Origin: an uncultured Lentisphaerota bacterium
GTDB lineage: Bacteria > Verrucomicrobiota > Kiritimatiellia > RFP12 > UBA1067
Length of the DNA stretch: 52,385 nucleotides
Direction: 5' to 3'
Assembly (NCBI GenBank): GCA_946413265.1
Contig: CAMKJU010000020.1
Location: 1-52,385, forward strand
The position numbers were made by a program, and so were the translations under genes. Each line of letters opens with the position of its first letter. Position 1 is the first letter of the stretch. This document shows positions 1-8,135 of this stretch, piece after piece. Below the pieces are notes generated by a model. The model was given only the letters and a program-made list of their open reading frames with translations. It did no database searches and had not been told where the DNA came from.

Positions 1-331
1 CGCTCAGGCAACCCGACCGCTTCGCGGCGGGCGCATTTCCCGTGCAACCGAAGGAGACCTGAAGGTGGTCGCGGCCGTCTTTGAGATATTCGTCGATCGA
101 CTGGCGGACAAGCGTTTCCGCCGCGCCGAGAAAGCAATTCACCTTGCCTTTGTGGTGGGCGAAGAAATCGGCAATGGGCTTGTCGCTGCCCGTGTACCCG
201 CCTCCACATTTTCCAACCAACGGTTGGAAGATGTTTTCGTCAGCGTCATGCCCCTTACATTTTCCAGTCGGCAACTGGAAAATGTCTGAACAATGATCAT
301 GGGCAAGTAGTTTCTCCAAGATCATGGACAT
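1..331 (-). CDS. RapZ C-terminal-domain-like protein, 3' end outside window
   Basis: The reading frame starts at 331 with an AGGAG ribosome site (338-342) six bases upstream. That site overlaps the stop of the AlbA_2 gene, so the two are probably co-transcribed. It runs open to the window edge. After about 45 unusual residues it reads YTGSDKPIADFF, then a stretch ending VSFGCTG. This matches the RapZ C-terminal domain, which usually continues GCTGGxHRSV. RapZ binds small RNA and nucleotide-like ligands in enterobacteria; stand-alone versions in other phyla are uncharacterised. After GCTG the frame reads NAPAAKRSG instead of the expected motif, so a frameshift or another insertion near the edge is possible. 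Residues about 16-25 and 33-42 are encoded by two 29-base palindromes (see repeats). The family call is moderate; intactness cannot be judged. Confidence 0.55.
   Translation of the reverse strand, partial: MSMILEKLLAHDHCSDIFQLPTGKCKGHDADENIFQPLVGKCGGGYTGSDKPIADFFAHHKGKVNCFLGAAETLVRQSIDEYLKDGRDHLQVSFGCTGNAPAAKRSGCLS
206..234. repeat. 29-base palindrome, copy 1
   Basis: Arms ACATTTTCCAACC and GGTTGGAAGATGT surround a 3-base loop with one mismatched pair. It lies inside the RapZ-like reading frame. The start is exactly 51 bases (17 codons) from the start of the second copy, and both are read in the same frame, giving FQPLVGKC here and FQLPTGKC in the other copy. Confidence 0.85.
257..285. repeat. 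29-base palindrome, copy 2
   Basis: Perfect 12-base arms ACATTTTCCAGT and ACTGGAAAATGT surround the loop CGGCA. The outer nine to ten bases are shared with copy 1, while the inner arm bases differ but still pair. This suggests selection for the hairpin or a mobile palindromic unit. It lies in the RapZ-like coding frame. Confidence 0.88.
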
Positions 332-341
332 CTCTCTCTCC

Positions 342-1910
342 TCACGCATTCCCGACCACTTCCCAATGACCGCCCTTGTCTGGGCCTACGCGGCGAATGA
401 TGCCTAACTGGGACAACTTTCTCAAATTCCACTCAACTCCGCGAACTGATAGTCCAGTGTCTCTCGCAAGATCTTGACGTGTAGCAAACGGATTCATTCT
501 TAAGCATTCAACTACTTTCTCGCTTTTACTCCCAGTTTTCACCACAGTTTTCACCACAGTTTTCACCACAGTTTTCTCCGTAGTTTTCAGACCGTTTTCC
601 TCCGTAGTTTTCTCCACACTTTTCTCCGTACTGCCAGAAACCTTTTTCACGGTTTCTGCCCTAAACGCCTCGTGGATCGGCAGGATGACAGTCATGAAGG
701 TACGAGTTTCAGGATTGTAAAATTCCGGATCGGGTGATCCGTTCTCCCGCATAGCACGCACGATTTTTCCGATTCCTGTGTTGCGACCTTCGGCAAGATC
801 TAATTCCTTGAGGAACTCTCCTATCCGGCGGTTGCGGTAGAACCGACTGCGGATATTGAAATCTTTGAGATTGGCATCCGTGATCGACCGATCCATCCCA
901 GGCAGACTGGAGATTTCAAGTTGAGTCGGCGTAATCGTCACTTCGACGGGGGCGCACGGCTCGTAGCTTCGGTGATAGACGGCGTTGGCCAGCGCTTCCT
1001 CGACGGCGGCATACGGGTAGTTCCATATCCTGTCGGCTTCCGCTCGGTCATCGTGCTTGAATATCTTCTCTTTCAGAACCACTCCTCGGATGTAGTTGAG
1101 CGCGGCCCGAAGCTGCACGTCCAATGGCCCCTTGAACGTCTGTTCCTCCATCCCCTGCCCTGTCGGATCGGGTTTGTCCACGACCTCTATCCACGCATAG
1201 TGGAAGAACCTTTCAGGATGCTCGTTAAAGAACATGAGCGCCGCGTTGATGGGATGTTCATCCTCCGGTGGACCTTCAAGCAGGAGCATGTCGCGGGCGA
1301 CATCGGCAACGCTCCGCGCAGCGGCATCCTTTGCCAGTTCGCTTCCGACCGACTCCAGAAAAGGCAACAAAAGCGACATTCGAATGTCCGATACCGAAGC
1401 GCGCATGTTGGGGCGTTCGTCAAATGGCACTTTCCCTGCATACTCGAATAGTTCCCGCTCCTCCGCCGCATTGGCCTTGATTGTGGAGTTGGCTTTGCGG
1501 ATGTAATACGCCTTCTCGCTCTTGGCGTTCTTGGCGATCACCACGGGACACTTGTGCGGACGCACGGCGCTCGCCGGGCACCACAAAACAAGGATGTCCG
1601 CTCCTTCGTACACTTCATGGGAGACGACAGGTACATATCGCCCCTCTATCAGATTGCATACGTTCAGCAGTTCCTTGTTGACGGCATCGACCGACTCCTT
1701 GCGTATTCCATACGGCGGTAACACGGGAATGCCGTTCTTCTCTTCCACGCCCAAGATGATGTAACCACCACCCCAGTTGTCGATGTCGTTTGCGAATGCG
1801 CACACAGAATGGAGAACCTTTTCAGGGTTCCAGTCCTTCTTGTATTCAATCCGCGCACTCTCCACCTTGCGCTGATGAATCAAGTCATCTATGTTCAACG
1901 GTAAAGCCAT
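342..1910 (-). CDS. AlbA_2 (Schlafen-type) DNA-binding regulator with C-terminal winged helix
   Basis: This is a likely transcriptional regulator of the COG2865 type. An N-terminal AlbA_2 domain (about residues 10-140, with ARIEYKKDW and GGGYIILGVEE) is followed by an HATPase_c_4-like middle region (YPYAAVEEALANAVYHRSYE) and a C-terminal winged helix (TRQDLARDTGLSVRGVEWNL). The frame is open upstream to 1991. I place the start at 1910 because AAGGAG lies four bases before that ATG and a TATAAT box sits at 1929-1934, inside the longer version. A linker of KTTE/KTVV repeats joins the middle and the winged helix; its DNA is a 12-base tandem repeat. Such proteins are common in accessory DNA, where they often act as regulators of unknown targets. 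No target is evident here. Confidence 0.8.
   Translation of the reverse strand: MALPLNIDDLIHQRKVESARIEYKKDWNPEKVLHSVCAFANDIDNWGGGYIILGVEEKNGIPVLPPYGIRKESVDAVNKELLNVCNLIEGRYVPVVSHEVYEGADILVLWCPASAVRPHKCPVVIAKNAKSEKAYYIRKANSTIKANAAEERELFEYAGKVPFDERPNMRASVSDIRMSLLLPFLESVGSELAKDAAARSVADVARDMLLLEGPPEDEHPINAALMFFNEHPERFFHYAWIEVVDKPDPTGQGMEEQTFKGPLDVQLRAALNYIRGVVLKEKIFKHDDRAEADRIWNYPYAAVEEALANAVYHRSYEPCAPVEVTITPTQLEISSLPGMDRSITDANLKDFNIRSRFYRNRRIGEFLKELDLAEGRNTGIGKIVRAMRENGSPDPEFYNPETRTFMTVILPIHEAFRAETVKKVSGSTEKSVEKTTEENGLKTTEKTVVKTVVKTVVKTGSKSEKVVECLRMNPFATRQDLARDTGLSVRGVEWNLRKLSQLGIIRRVGPDKGGHWEVVGNA
535..629. repeat. 12-base tandem repeat in regulator linker
   Basis: Three perfect copies of GTTTTCACCACA lie at 535-570. 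They are followed by degenerate copies (GTTTTCTCCGTA, GTTTTCTCCACA) to about 629. On the coding strand they give KTVV and KTTE units. Because the unit is four codons long, copy-number change would lengthen or shorten the linker without a frameshift. Confidence 0.9.
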
Positions 1911-1928
1911 TTCGCTCCTTTCGCCCTT

Positions 1929-1934
1929 ATTATA
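1929..1934 (-). promoter_or_regulatory. Candidate -10 box of AlbA_2 regulator
   Basis: TATAAT on the minus strand lies 18 bases before the chosen start at 1910. No good -35 is visible at the usual distance. The implied 5' leader is only about 12 bases long and holds the AAGGAG site. Confidence 0.45.
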
Positions 1935-2029
1935 CCCAAAAACCTTGAGCCCACCGACTTGGTTTTGATTTTCACTATTATCCGTCAGCATCCCGTTCTT
2001 ATTTTATCGCTTCATTGGCATCGTCTCAT

Positions 2030-4027
2030 CTATCTGTCTATTATGATTGGCATAGGTGGTTGCGGACCGCGCTCGATTCCATCCAGGATTTTCATGAGGT
2101 TACGTTTCCCCTTATCGGTCGTTCGTATCTCCGCGATAACCGCCTTCCATTCGCCGAGCCGACCGGCCCGTTTCATGACGGGACGCATGTTGACCAGAGC
2201 CTGGGCGATCTGTTCATAGTAGCAATTACCTGTTTTGCCACGATTCGCCGCTATCAACCCGAGCCAGATTGAAATCGCATCGTCTGGGAATCTGGCTGCC
2301 ACCTTTTCGGCGACGGTCCATCCCTGATCGCCTTCCGTACCCCTAAAGAGGTACGAATGGTAATTTGTTGTTGGCTTACTTTTGGAGGCATACCACTTGA
2401 TGGCATCTTCCAATCTGTCTTCCATCAAGGCTGCGTCGATGAGAATGTCAATACGCGGGAATTCCGTGTTTCTATCGCGGCACGGTTCAAGCAGTTTCGG
2501 CAAAGGCCAACGGCTCTTCTTCGCCTCCCACGGGAAAACACCTTTCTCGAGAAAATCAAGAGCACCTTTGTGAACTTGTTCGTACACGTCGGCCTTTCGT
2601 GCGGCAACCATGAGTTTCTCGTAGCTATCTCGCCACGGCGAATCGAAGAACTCGTCTGCGGCATAGGAACAGGCATCAATCGGATTCTTCTCCCGTTCGG
2701 CTATTTCGATCAAACGGCTACGAAGTTCATGCTTGCCGTAGTCACCCTGCTCTTTGATTCCACGAAAACACCACTCCTGCGCTTCCTTAAGGTCGCCGTC
2801 TTCGATAAGGTCCTTCACCAGTGTAGCGTAGTCGCCGGTCTTCGCGACGGCGCGTTTCTTGAAATCCGTCACTTCGGCACGCCGCCCGGCGAATCGCAAA
2901 GCTTCTTCAATTTCAAACGAGAGATGTCGCCCGTGTATGGAAATCCCGTTGCCGACATCACCCTGGGAGGAGAGTTCTTTTGAAAGGACATCTGCAACTT
3001 CGGCCCAGGCAGACCTGCCGCATGATTTCGGCGCCTCCCATGTGCCCTTGATGTCCTCATAGAAACAGTACTCGTCTTTGTCGTGCAGATTGTGGAACCA
3101 AAGAATTTTGTCCACGTCCGACATGCTGGAGAGCATGACTGCCTTGGCAATGACCTCCATGCACGTGTCGGCTTCGTATCCGATCTCTCCTTCGTCGTTC
3201 TCGGACATTTCCATCTGCGCGACGGCGCGCTTCGTCAGATAGTCGGCCAGCGCAATTAACTTGTCGTATGCCTTCAGCTCGAGCAGCCGTTCGAGAAACT
3301 GTTTCGCCTCTCCGTAGTCCGGATATATCGAGCGGTCTCTGTCGCCCCAGACGTAGATCCTGCATGCCGTAGCCGTCGCATCGCGAATCGCCTTCTTTGC
3401 CTTGTCCGCAAGAGCATCCACGTCGGATTTCGCGAGCTCGATCATACGCCTCAGTTCCGTGCGCACCTCGTCGAATTGAGCGGCGATTTCGACGAGAAGA
3501 TCCTTTGCCGCGTCGGGCTTCAGGCCCAGAAGATAGGCAAGGACGGGATCCTGTTTCTGTCTGGGCGCACGGACAGAAACGCCGCGTGTGCCTGATTTTC
3601 CCTCTTCGTCCTCGTCCGAATCTTCATCGTAATCATCATCAACGGACAAGAACTCTTCAAGGCGCTCGTCGTCGGCCGAGACCATGACAGGCTTCCGACC
3701 AGCCTTGACCTCATCGATCACCTTCAGGGTCAACGCAACTGCGTGCTTGCAGGCGAATCCCACTGGACATGAGCAGTCGGAATGGAGCTTGCCGTCATCG
3801 CCAAACCATACCTTCGTGGCATATTCCTCTCGGCCTTGCACGGACGCGATAACAGCACCTTGACCATCGACGCAGATTCCGCTGACGCACGAAACATAAC
3901 CTTTGCCGCGCTTCACCGAACGTGTGTCGGCAAAGTATTCCAAGTCGTCCCACGTCAACGCCGCGAACCTCGCGTCGTATTCGGGTCCTGCCGAAGCGGC
4001 CGCCGTTTTACCATTTTTGCACTTCAT
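2030..4027 (-). CDS. SWIM zinc-finger protein, 665 residues
   Basis: The SWIM zinc-binding motif CxC-x5-CxH is complete at residues 85-95 (CSCPVGFACKH). It is preceded by the usual small-strand region from about residue 25 (DDLEYFADTRSVKRGKGYV). An acidic linker follows (about residues 130-145). The remaining 500 residues look alpha-helical and repeat-like, similar to the TPR-like C-terminal half of many bacterial SWIM proteins. SWIM domains bind DNA or protein and are often encoded near SNF2 helicases or MoxR/VWA modules. A SNF2 helicase that carries its own SWIM finger lies at 13484-16300, but not adjacent. The molecular role is unknown. Confidence 0.85.
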   Translation of the reverse strand: MKCKNGKTAAASAGPEYDARFAALTWDDLEYFADTRSVKRGKGYVSCVSGICVDGQGAVIASVQGREEYATKVWFGDDGKLHSDCSCPVGFACKHAVALTLKVIDEVKAGRKPVMVSADDERLEEFLSVDDDYDEDSDEDEEGKSGTRGVSVRAPRQKQDPVLAYLLGLKPDAAKDLLVEIAAQFDEVRTELRRMIELAKSDVDALADKAKKAIRDATATACRIYVWGDRDRSIYPDYGEAKQFLERLLELKAYDKLIALADYLTKRAVAQMEMSENDEGEIGYEADTCMEVIAKAVMLSSMSDVDKILWFHNLHDKDEYCFYEDIKGTWEAPKSCGRSAWAEVADVLSKELSSQGDVGNGISIHGRHLSFEIEEALRFAGRRAEVTDFKKRAVAKTGDYATLVKDLIEDGDLKEAQEWCFRGIKEQGDYGKHELRSRLIEIAEREKNPIDACSYAADEFFDSPWRDSYEKLMVAARKADVYEQVHKGALDFLEKGVFPWEAKKSRWPLPKLLEPCRDRNTEFPRIDILIDAALMEDRLEDAIKWYASKSKPTTNYHSYLFRGTEGDQGWTVAEKVAARFPDDAISIWLGLIAANRGKTGNCYYEQIAQALVNMRPVMKRAGRLGEWKAVIAEIRTTDKGKRNLMKILDGIERGPQPPMPIIIDR

Positions 4028-4177
4028 TTTTGTTCTCCTTTAAATTCTTGTCGTGTCTTCGTCCGGCTTCACCGGCACTTCATGCGCTCTCGGCCCGAAA
4101 CCATCAAGAAAACGCTTTAATAAGGTTATTCTTCAGTCACTTTTCCTCTTTCGTTTCTTTGAAGTGCCTTCGTGGCA

Positions 4178-4666
4178 TTATCGGTTCTGGAAAAGCCGAA
4201 CAACCCAGTACAAGGAATTTGCACAAACTGCAGTCAAGACCATTGGCGTAAAATATACCGACAGGTTTTCTCCTCGCATGGACATGATAATCAAATACGC
4301 AAACAAACTCGCAACAAGCAACTTTGTAGTGCTGATTAAATGCCATGTCAGAGTCATCATTCGGCTATGGTTTTCCTTCGTAACCTTGAAAGGAACATTC
4401 CAGTGTCTTGGAAACAGTTCCGTAACTGACATCACGATGACGAGAACCCACATGATGGCCAACAAACACCAAATCATACTCTTGCCACCATAGCCGTCAA
4501 TGACGCCGTCCACGCCAAAGTGAGTGGGAATCTTGTCTGGCATCGCGGCATAGCGACACGCCACCCAGGCAGTAATTCCGATCAACAATGCACCACATAG
4601 CCAGTCTACAATCCAGACAAGCCTTGTGCTTTTCATCTTGCAGTCGCATCTTTCGACTTTTTCCAT
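4178..4666 (-). CDS. DUF1648-type small membrane protein
   Basis: The protein has 162 residues. The segment MPDKIPTHFGVDGVIDGYG is the DUF1648 hallmark, following a first hydrophobic helix. Three further membrane segments are visible (WCLLAIMWVLVIVMSV, LLVASLFAYLIIMSM, MVLTAVCANSLYWVV). An AAGGG site lies six bases before the ATG at 4666. Relatives are inner-membrane proteins often found with SdpR/SdpI-like immunity modules, but no Sdp partner is present here. It lies 27 bases downstream of the KilA-N gene and may share its transcript. Confidence 0.75.
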   Translation of the reverse strand: MEKVERCDCKMKSTRLVWIVDWLCGALLIGITAWVACRYAAMPDKIPTHFGVDGVIDGYGGKSMIWCLLAIMWVLVIVMSVTELFPRHWNVPFKVTKENHSRMMTLTWHLISTTKLLVASLFAYLIIMSMRGENLSVYFTPMVLTAVCANSLYWVVRLFQNR

Positions 4667-4693
4667 GCCATCCCTTCAGTTAAACACCGTCTA

Positions 4694-5131
4694 TCACTTT
4701 AGAAACTTCCTCCCCTCTACTTCGGAGAGGATGCGCATTTGCTGGATGGCGATTTCGTTCAGCTTCTTCAGGCGTTGCGACTGGGGAATACCATCATTGA
4801 TCATGACGGCGTTAATGTTCTCCATGTTGGAAATGCAGATGAGCTGGTTGATGGTGGCATAGTCGCGCTGATTGCCTTTAAGCGTCGGATTGGCGGCTTG
4901 CCCTTTTCTAAACCACTCGAATCCGAGGGGTTTAAAATCCGGGTTGTACAATTCCTCCCAGAGGCCCAGATATTCAAGTGTCATGCGGTTACGCATCCAG
5001 TTGCTGATTGTCTGCTGCGCGTCCTCCGACTTGAGTTTCGCCATGTCGGTAAGGCAAACGAAGTCCTCGCCGTTGATCTTCACGACGCGGACAACAGTTC
5101 CCTTGATGTCGAGTTCGCTTGTCTTTTTCAC
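4694..5131 (-). CDS. KilA-N domain protein with internal deletion
   Basis: Residues 1 to about 70 are a KilA-N DNA-binding domain (VVRVVKINGEDFVCLTDMAK, TISNWMRNRMTLEYLGLWEE). The rest (GNQRDYATINQLICISNMEN to ILSEVEG) matches the extreme C-terminal segment of full-length KilA-N proteins, which from memory are about 270-290 residues. The region that normally joins them (the second half of KilA-N plus the helical middle) is missing, with the join near FEWFRKGQAANP. The frame opens at a TTG at 5149. A GTG at 5131 with AAGGA about six bases upstream is the better start and gives 145 residues. The protein may be a decayed phage-type regulator or a functional short form. Confidence 0.78.
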   Translation of the reverse strand: MKKTSELDIKGTVVRVVKINGEDFVCLTDMAKLKSEDAQQTISNWMRNRMTLEYLGLWEELYNPDFKPLGFEWFRKGQAANPTLKGNQRDYATINQLICISNMENINAVMINDGIPQSQRLKKLNEIAIQQMRILSEVEGRKFLK

Positions 5132-5181
5132 TTCGCATCCTTTCAACAATTGAAATCTTTTTGACGCCTCTGAACGCGAAT

Positions 5182-5187
5182 ATTATA
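5182..5187 (-). promoter_or_regulatory. Candidate -10 box of KilA-N gene
   Basis: TATAAT on the minus strand lies in the AT-rich 117-base gap between the primase-helicase stop and the KilA-N start. The -35 region is poor. It would give a leader of about 40 bases. Confidence 0.4.
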
Positions 5188-5248
5188 TCATTTTTATGAA
5201 CCGGACTACATCACATCAGCAAATTAACTGTAAACAACAAAAAATGTT

Positions 5249-8074
5249 TCAGGTTGTCTGTCTCGGCATTGGCACACTGAACATTCCAATCTCGCCAAGA
5301 ACCGCATCAAGTCGTTCGCAGACATCTTCTGCCAGGAAACGAAGTACGCGATACCCGTTTCGCTGCAGAAGCGCATCTTCACGCCTGGCAAGGCGGTAAA
5401 ACGAAATGTCAGAGATGGATTCCGGCGTGTCCAACATGATCGCCAGTTTTATCCTTTCTGAACAAATATCCACTTCAAGATATGGATTTGTGCCACATGG
5501 TATCGGCAATCGGCTATTTTGCTCGAACATTCCTTTGTTGCCGTCAAGCGAGTCTAGCCGGGCAAAGAGGAATCGCCGAGCAGATTCTTTGGGGCTTACC
5601 TTGACGGCCCCTTCAGCATTGCCTCCTTGGATTGCCAATGTTGCCCGAAGGAAAAGGTCTGCGAGTGCAACATCCACGCCGTCTCTGCACAGACGTCTCA
5701 CGCTGTCGGAAAACCGTTCCTTCCATTTGGGTTCTACCGGAAGACGCACTTCCGCTGGCCACCCCTCCGTCACTCCCAGCGGCACCATCATCGTATAACC
5801 AATCGCCTGATAACCGTTCCGCCGTTTTTCAAACATCTTCTGGCAAACGGCAACATTGGAATCAAGATAGTCGTAGATGCGTACTTCACGTTTCCCATCA
5901 TGAATACGGTGAAGCCGTCCGGCATACTGCGTAATTCGCCCTTTCCATGATATGGGCGTTGCAAGGAAAAGCGTGTCAAGACGTGAATCATCGAAACCTT
6001 CACCAAGATATGAACCCGTCGCAATAATGACACGTTCCTCATTATCACCTATCGCAGCAAGTCCTTCCTTGCGTTCCCGCGTTGTCTTCACCCCCATGCC
6101 GCCAGTAAGCGAAACAACATTTTTCACGCGTCCTTCCAGAAGTGCCTCGAATACGGCAACATGTTCCCGGCGTTCGCTGAGGATAACAGGCGAACGCCCA
6201 TCTTTTACCGCAGCGACAACATCATCGGCAATAAGGCGGTTACGAGGGGCGTCTGCGATCATTTCTTTGAGCATCCCATCGTAGTCAAAATGTCCGTCAT
6301 TTTCAGGGAGTTCGATCTTCATGCGAAAACTTGTCTGTCTAACATGGACGACATGCGCAAAGGGTTCGCGGCGACTGAGTTGTTTGGCATCAACCCGGTG
6401 CCGGATCGGCCCAAGTTGCATCATGATGAGCGGATCGTGTCCGTCCTTGCGCATCACTGTCGCAGACAACCCCAAAACATATCGACACGGTGCGGCATCT
6501 ACTATGGCCTCAAACGATTCTGCCGCCACGGAATGGCATTCATCAACGATAATCTGCCCATACTCTTTTACACGAGGATCGACAACGCCCTTGCGGCAAA
6601 GGCTCTGTATCAATGTGACATCGATCTTCCCCGTCCACCGACCGGAACCGCCGCCAATCTTGCCAATGTCTTTTTCGGGGATGTTGAAAAATGACGCGAT
6701 TCTTGCAATCCACTGTGCCTGAAGTTGGCGACGATTTACGAGGATGAGCGTGTTGGTCTTTCGCTGCGCAATTATAGCGAGCGCGACAACTGTCTTGCCA
6801 AACGCCGTACCAGCGGCAAGTATGCCCGTATCATGCTTCGCGATGTCTGCAGCTGCTGCTTTTTGCTCTGGTCTCAGCTCACCGTAGAACTCAACTTGCA
6901 ACGGGACCCCACCATAGCGCTTGTCGTCAATGTGCGCCTTCAATCCGCCGTCTTTCAGTATCTGGACCGCTGAATCAAGACATCCCCTCGGCATTTCAAG
7001 ATATTTGCCGCCATTCAGTGCGCGAGATATGATGCGTGGCTTGCCATACACGGAAAACCGCATGCGCTCTGCTTCGTAGAATTCGGGGTTGGTAAACGAC
7101 GCACTCCTGATTAAACGGCTCCGCAACTCGTCTGACAAACCTTCCTGTGAAACATAAACACGGTTAGCAAGCACCACTTCAATCGGTTTCTCGAAAATCT
7201 GAGTTGGACAATCTACAGGTGTCAAAGTGGACCACAATGGAAGAAAGAACGTCCATGGCTTTTCTTCGTCACGCGCCGCATTTCCTATTTCAACCAATGA
7301 ACGGTTTTCGGTCTTAGCGCGCGCTACTAGCGTTGCAATTTCCGTCTTCGCCAGTCGGCGCACCGATGAAAGGAATGCCCATTGATCGTCATACGGCACC
7401 CAGTCATCATTGACGAAACAGCTGTTCCCGAGTTTACGCGCCTCAAACTGAAGGGGGAGTGCGATAAGGTTGCCAAAACCGCCTTTGGGGAGCGTCGCCT
7501 GATTTGGTATTATGCGGTCGTATGAGTCAAGGCTGATTTCCGGATGTGCCTCCAACGTCAGAGTAATGATGTAGAACAATGCTGCGCGCACCATCCGCGC
7601 GCTGATGCGTTCCTCGAAAAAGAACCAGATGTGCGCGCCTTTCCCAGACCTTGATCGTTCCAATGCAATCGGCAGAGCCAGCTCACGGATTTTCCGCACT
7701 ACGCACAAGGCGTCTCTGCGCCAAGATGACTCGTCAAAGTCAATAACAGCAAAAGAGACCGTTTCGTCTTTTGCCATCGGATATGCGCCCATCTCAAATG
7801 GTTTCTGTCCACCATCCCTTCCTCGCAGATGCCATCGGATTACCTCATCCGATACCGGCTTTAACTTTCGATTAGAGCAGTTAGAACATTTCACGCCGTG
7901 CATCAAGCCACACAGCCCACGCACCCACTGGTTTTCGCAATAGGGAGAATAACCCTTCTTGCCCGTCTTGGCGTTATCATAACGTTTCGCAAAAACATCA
8001 TCCCGCCCGCTGAACAACGAACGGAAGAAGGTCACCTTCTCAGCGTTGGAAGAATTCTTGTCTATAATAGCCAT
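5249..8074 (-). CDS. TOTE-type primase-helicase-nuclease protein
   Basis: This 941-residue protein has three parts. A zinc-ribbon-like start (C46, C55, C63, C66) leads into an archaeo-eukaryotic primase domain with VIDFD (D112, D114), RSRSGKGAHIW (140-150) and LPKGGFGNLIALPLQ. A superfamily-2 helicase follows, with Walker A TAFGKT (423-428), DECH (511-514), SAT (537-539) and QYAGRLHR (716-723). A DUF559-like nuclease fold closes the protein (LEVDI near 866-870, GYRVLRFLAEDV near 907-918). This order is the TOTE conflict-system architecture. In the nuclease the usual (A/V)IEIDGxxHF strand reads AIMLDTPESI, so a catalytic Glu and the following His appear lost. No clear ribosome site precedes the ATG at 8074. 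It is probably a defence or conflict protein; the activity of the third domain is doubtful. Confidence 0.85.
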   Translation of the reverse strand: MAIIDKNSSNAEKVTFFRSLFSGRDDVFAKRYDNAKTGKKGYSPYCENQWVRGLCGLMHGVKCSNCSNRKLKPVSDEVIRWHLRGRDGGQKPFEMGAYPMAKDETVSFAVIDFDESSWRRDALCVVRKIRELALPIALERSRSGKGAHIWFFFEERISARMVRAALFYIITLTLEAHPEISLDSYDRIIPNQATLPKGGFGNLIALPLQFEARKLGNSCFVNDDWVPYDDQWAFLSSVRRLAKTEIATLVARAKTENRSLVEIGNAARDEEKPWTFFLPLWSTLTPVDCPTQIFEKPIEVVLANRVYVSQEGLSDELRSRLIRSASFTNPEFYEAERMRFSVYGKPRIISRALNGGKYLEMPRGCLDSAVQILKDGGLKAHIDDKRYGGVPLQVEFYGELRPEQKAAAADIAKHDTGILAAGTAFGKTVVALAIIAQRKTNTLILVNRRQLQAQWIARIASFFNIPEKDIGKIGGGSGRWTGKIDVTLIQSLCRKGVVDPRVKEYGQIIVDECHSVAAESFEAIVDAAPCRYVLGLSATVMRKDGHDPLIMMQLGPIRHRVDAKQLSRREPFAHVVHVRQTSFRMKIELPENDGHFDYDGMLKEMIADAPRNRLIADDVVAAVKDGRSPVILSERREHVAVFEALLEGRVKNVVSLTGGMGVKTTRERKEGLAAIGDNEERVIIATGSYLGEGFDDSRLDTLFLATPISWKGRITQYAGRLHRIHDGKREVRIYDYLDSNVAVCQKMFEKRRNGYQAIGYTMMVPLGVTEGWPAEVRLPVEPKWKERFSDSVRRLCRDGVDVALADLFLRATLAIQGGNAEGAVKVSPKESARRFLFARLDSLDGNKGMFEQNSRLPIPCGTNPYLEVDICSERIKLAIMLDTPESISDISFYRLARREDALLQRNGYRVLRFLAEDVCERLDAVLGEIGMFSVPMPRQTT

Positions 8075-8135
8075 GCCGCGGAACGAAAGATTAGTTTAGC
8101 ATTTCTCATCATTCTTGTGCGGACAATCGCGCTCA

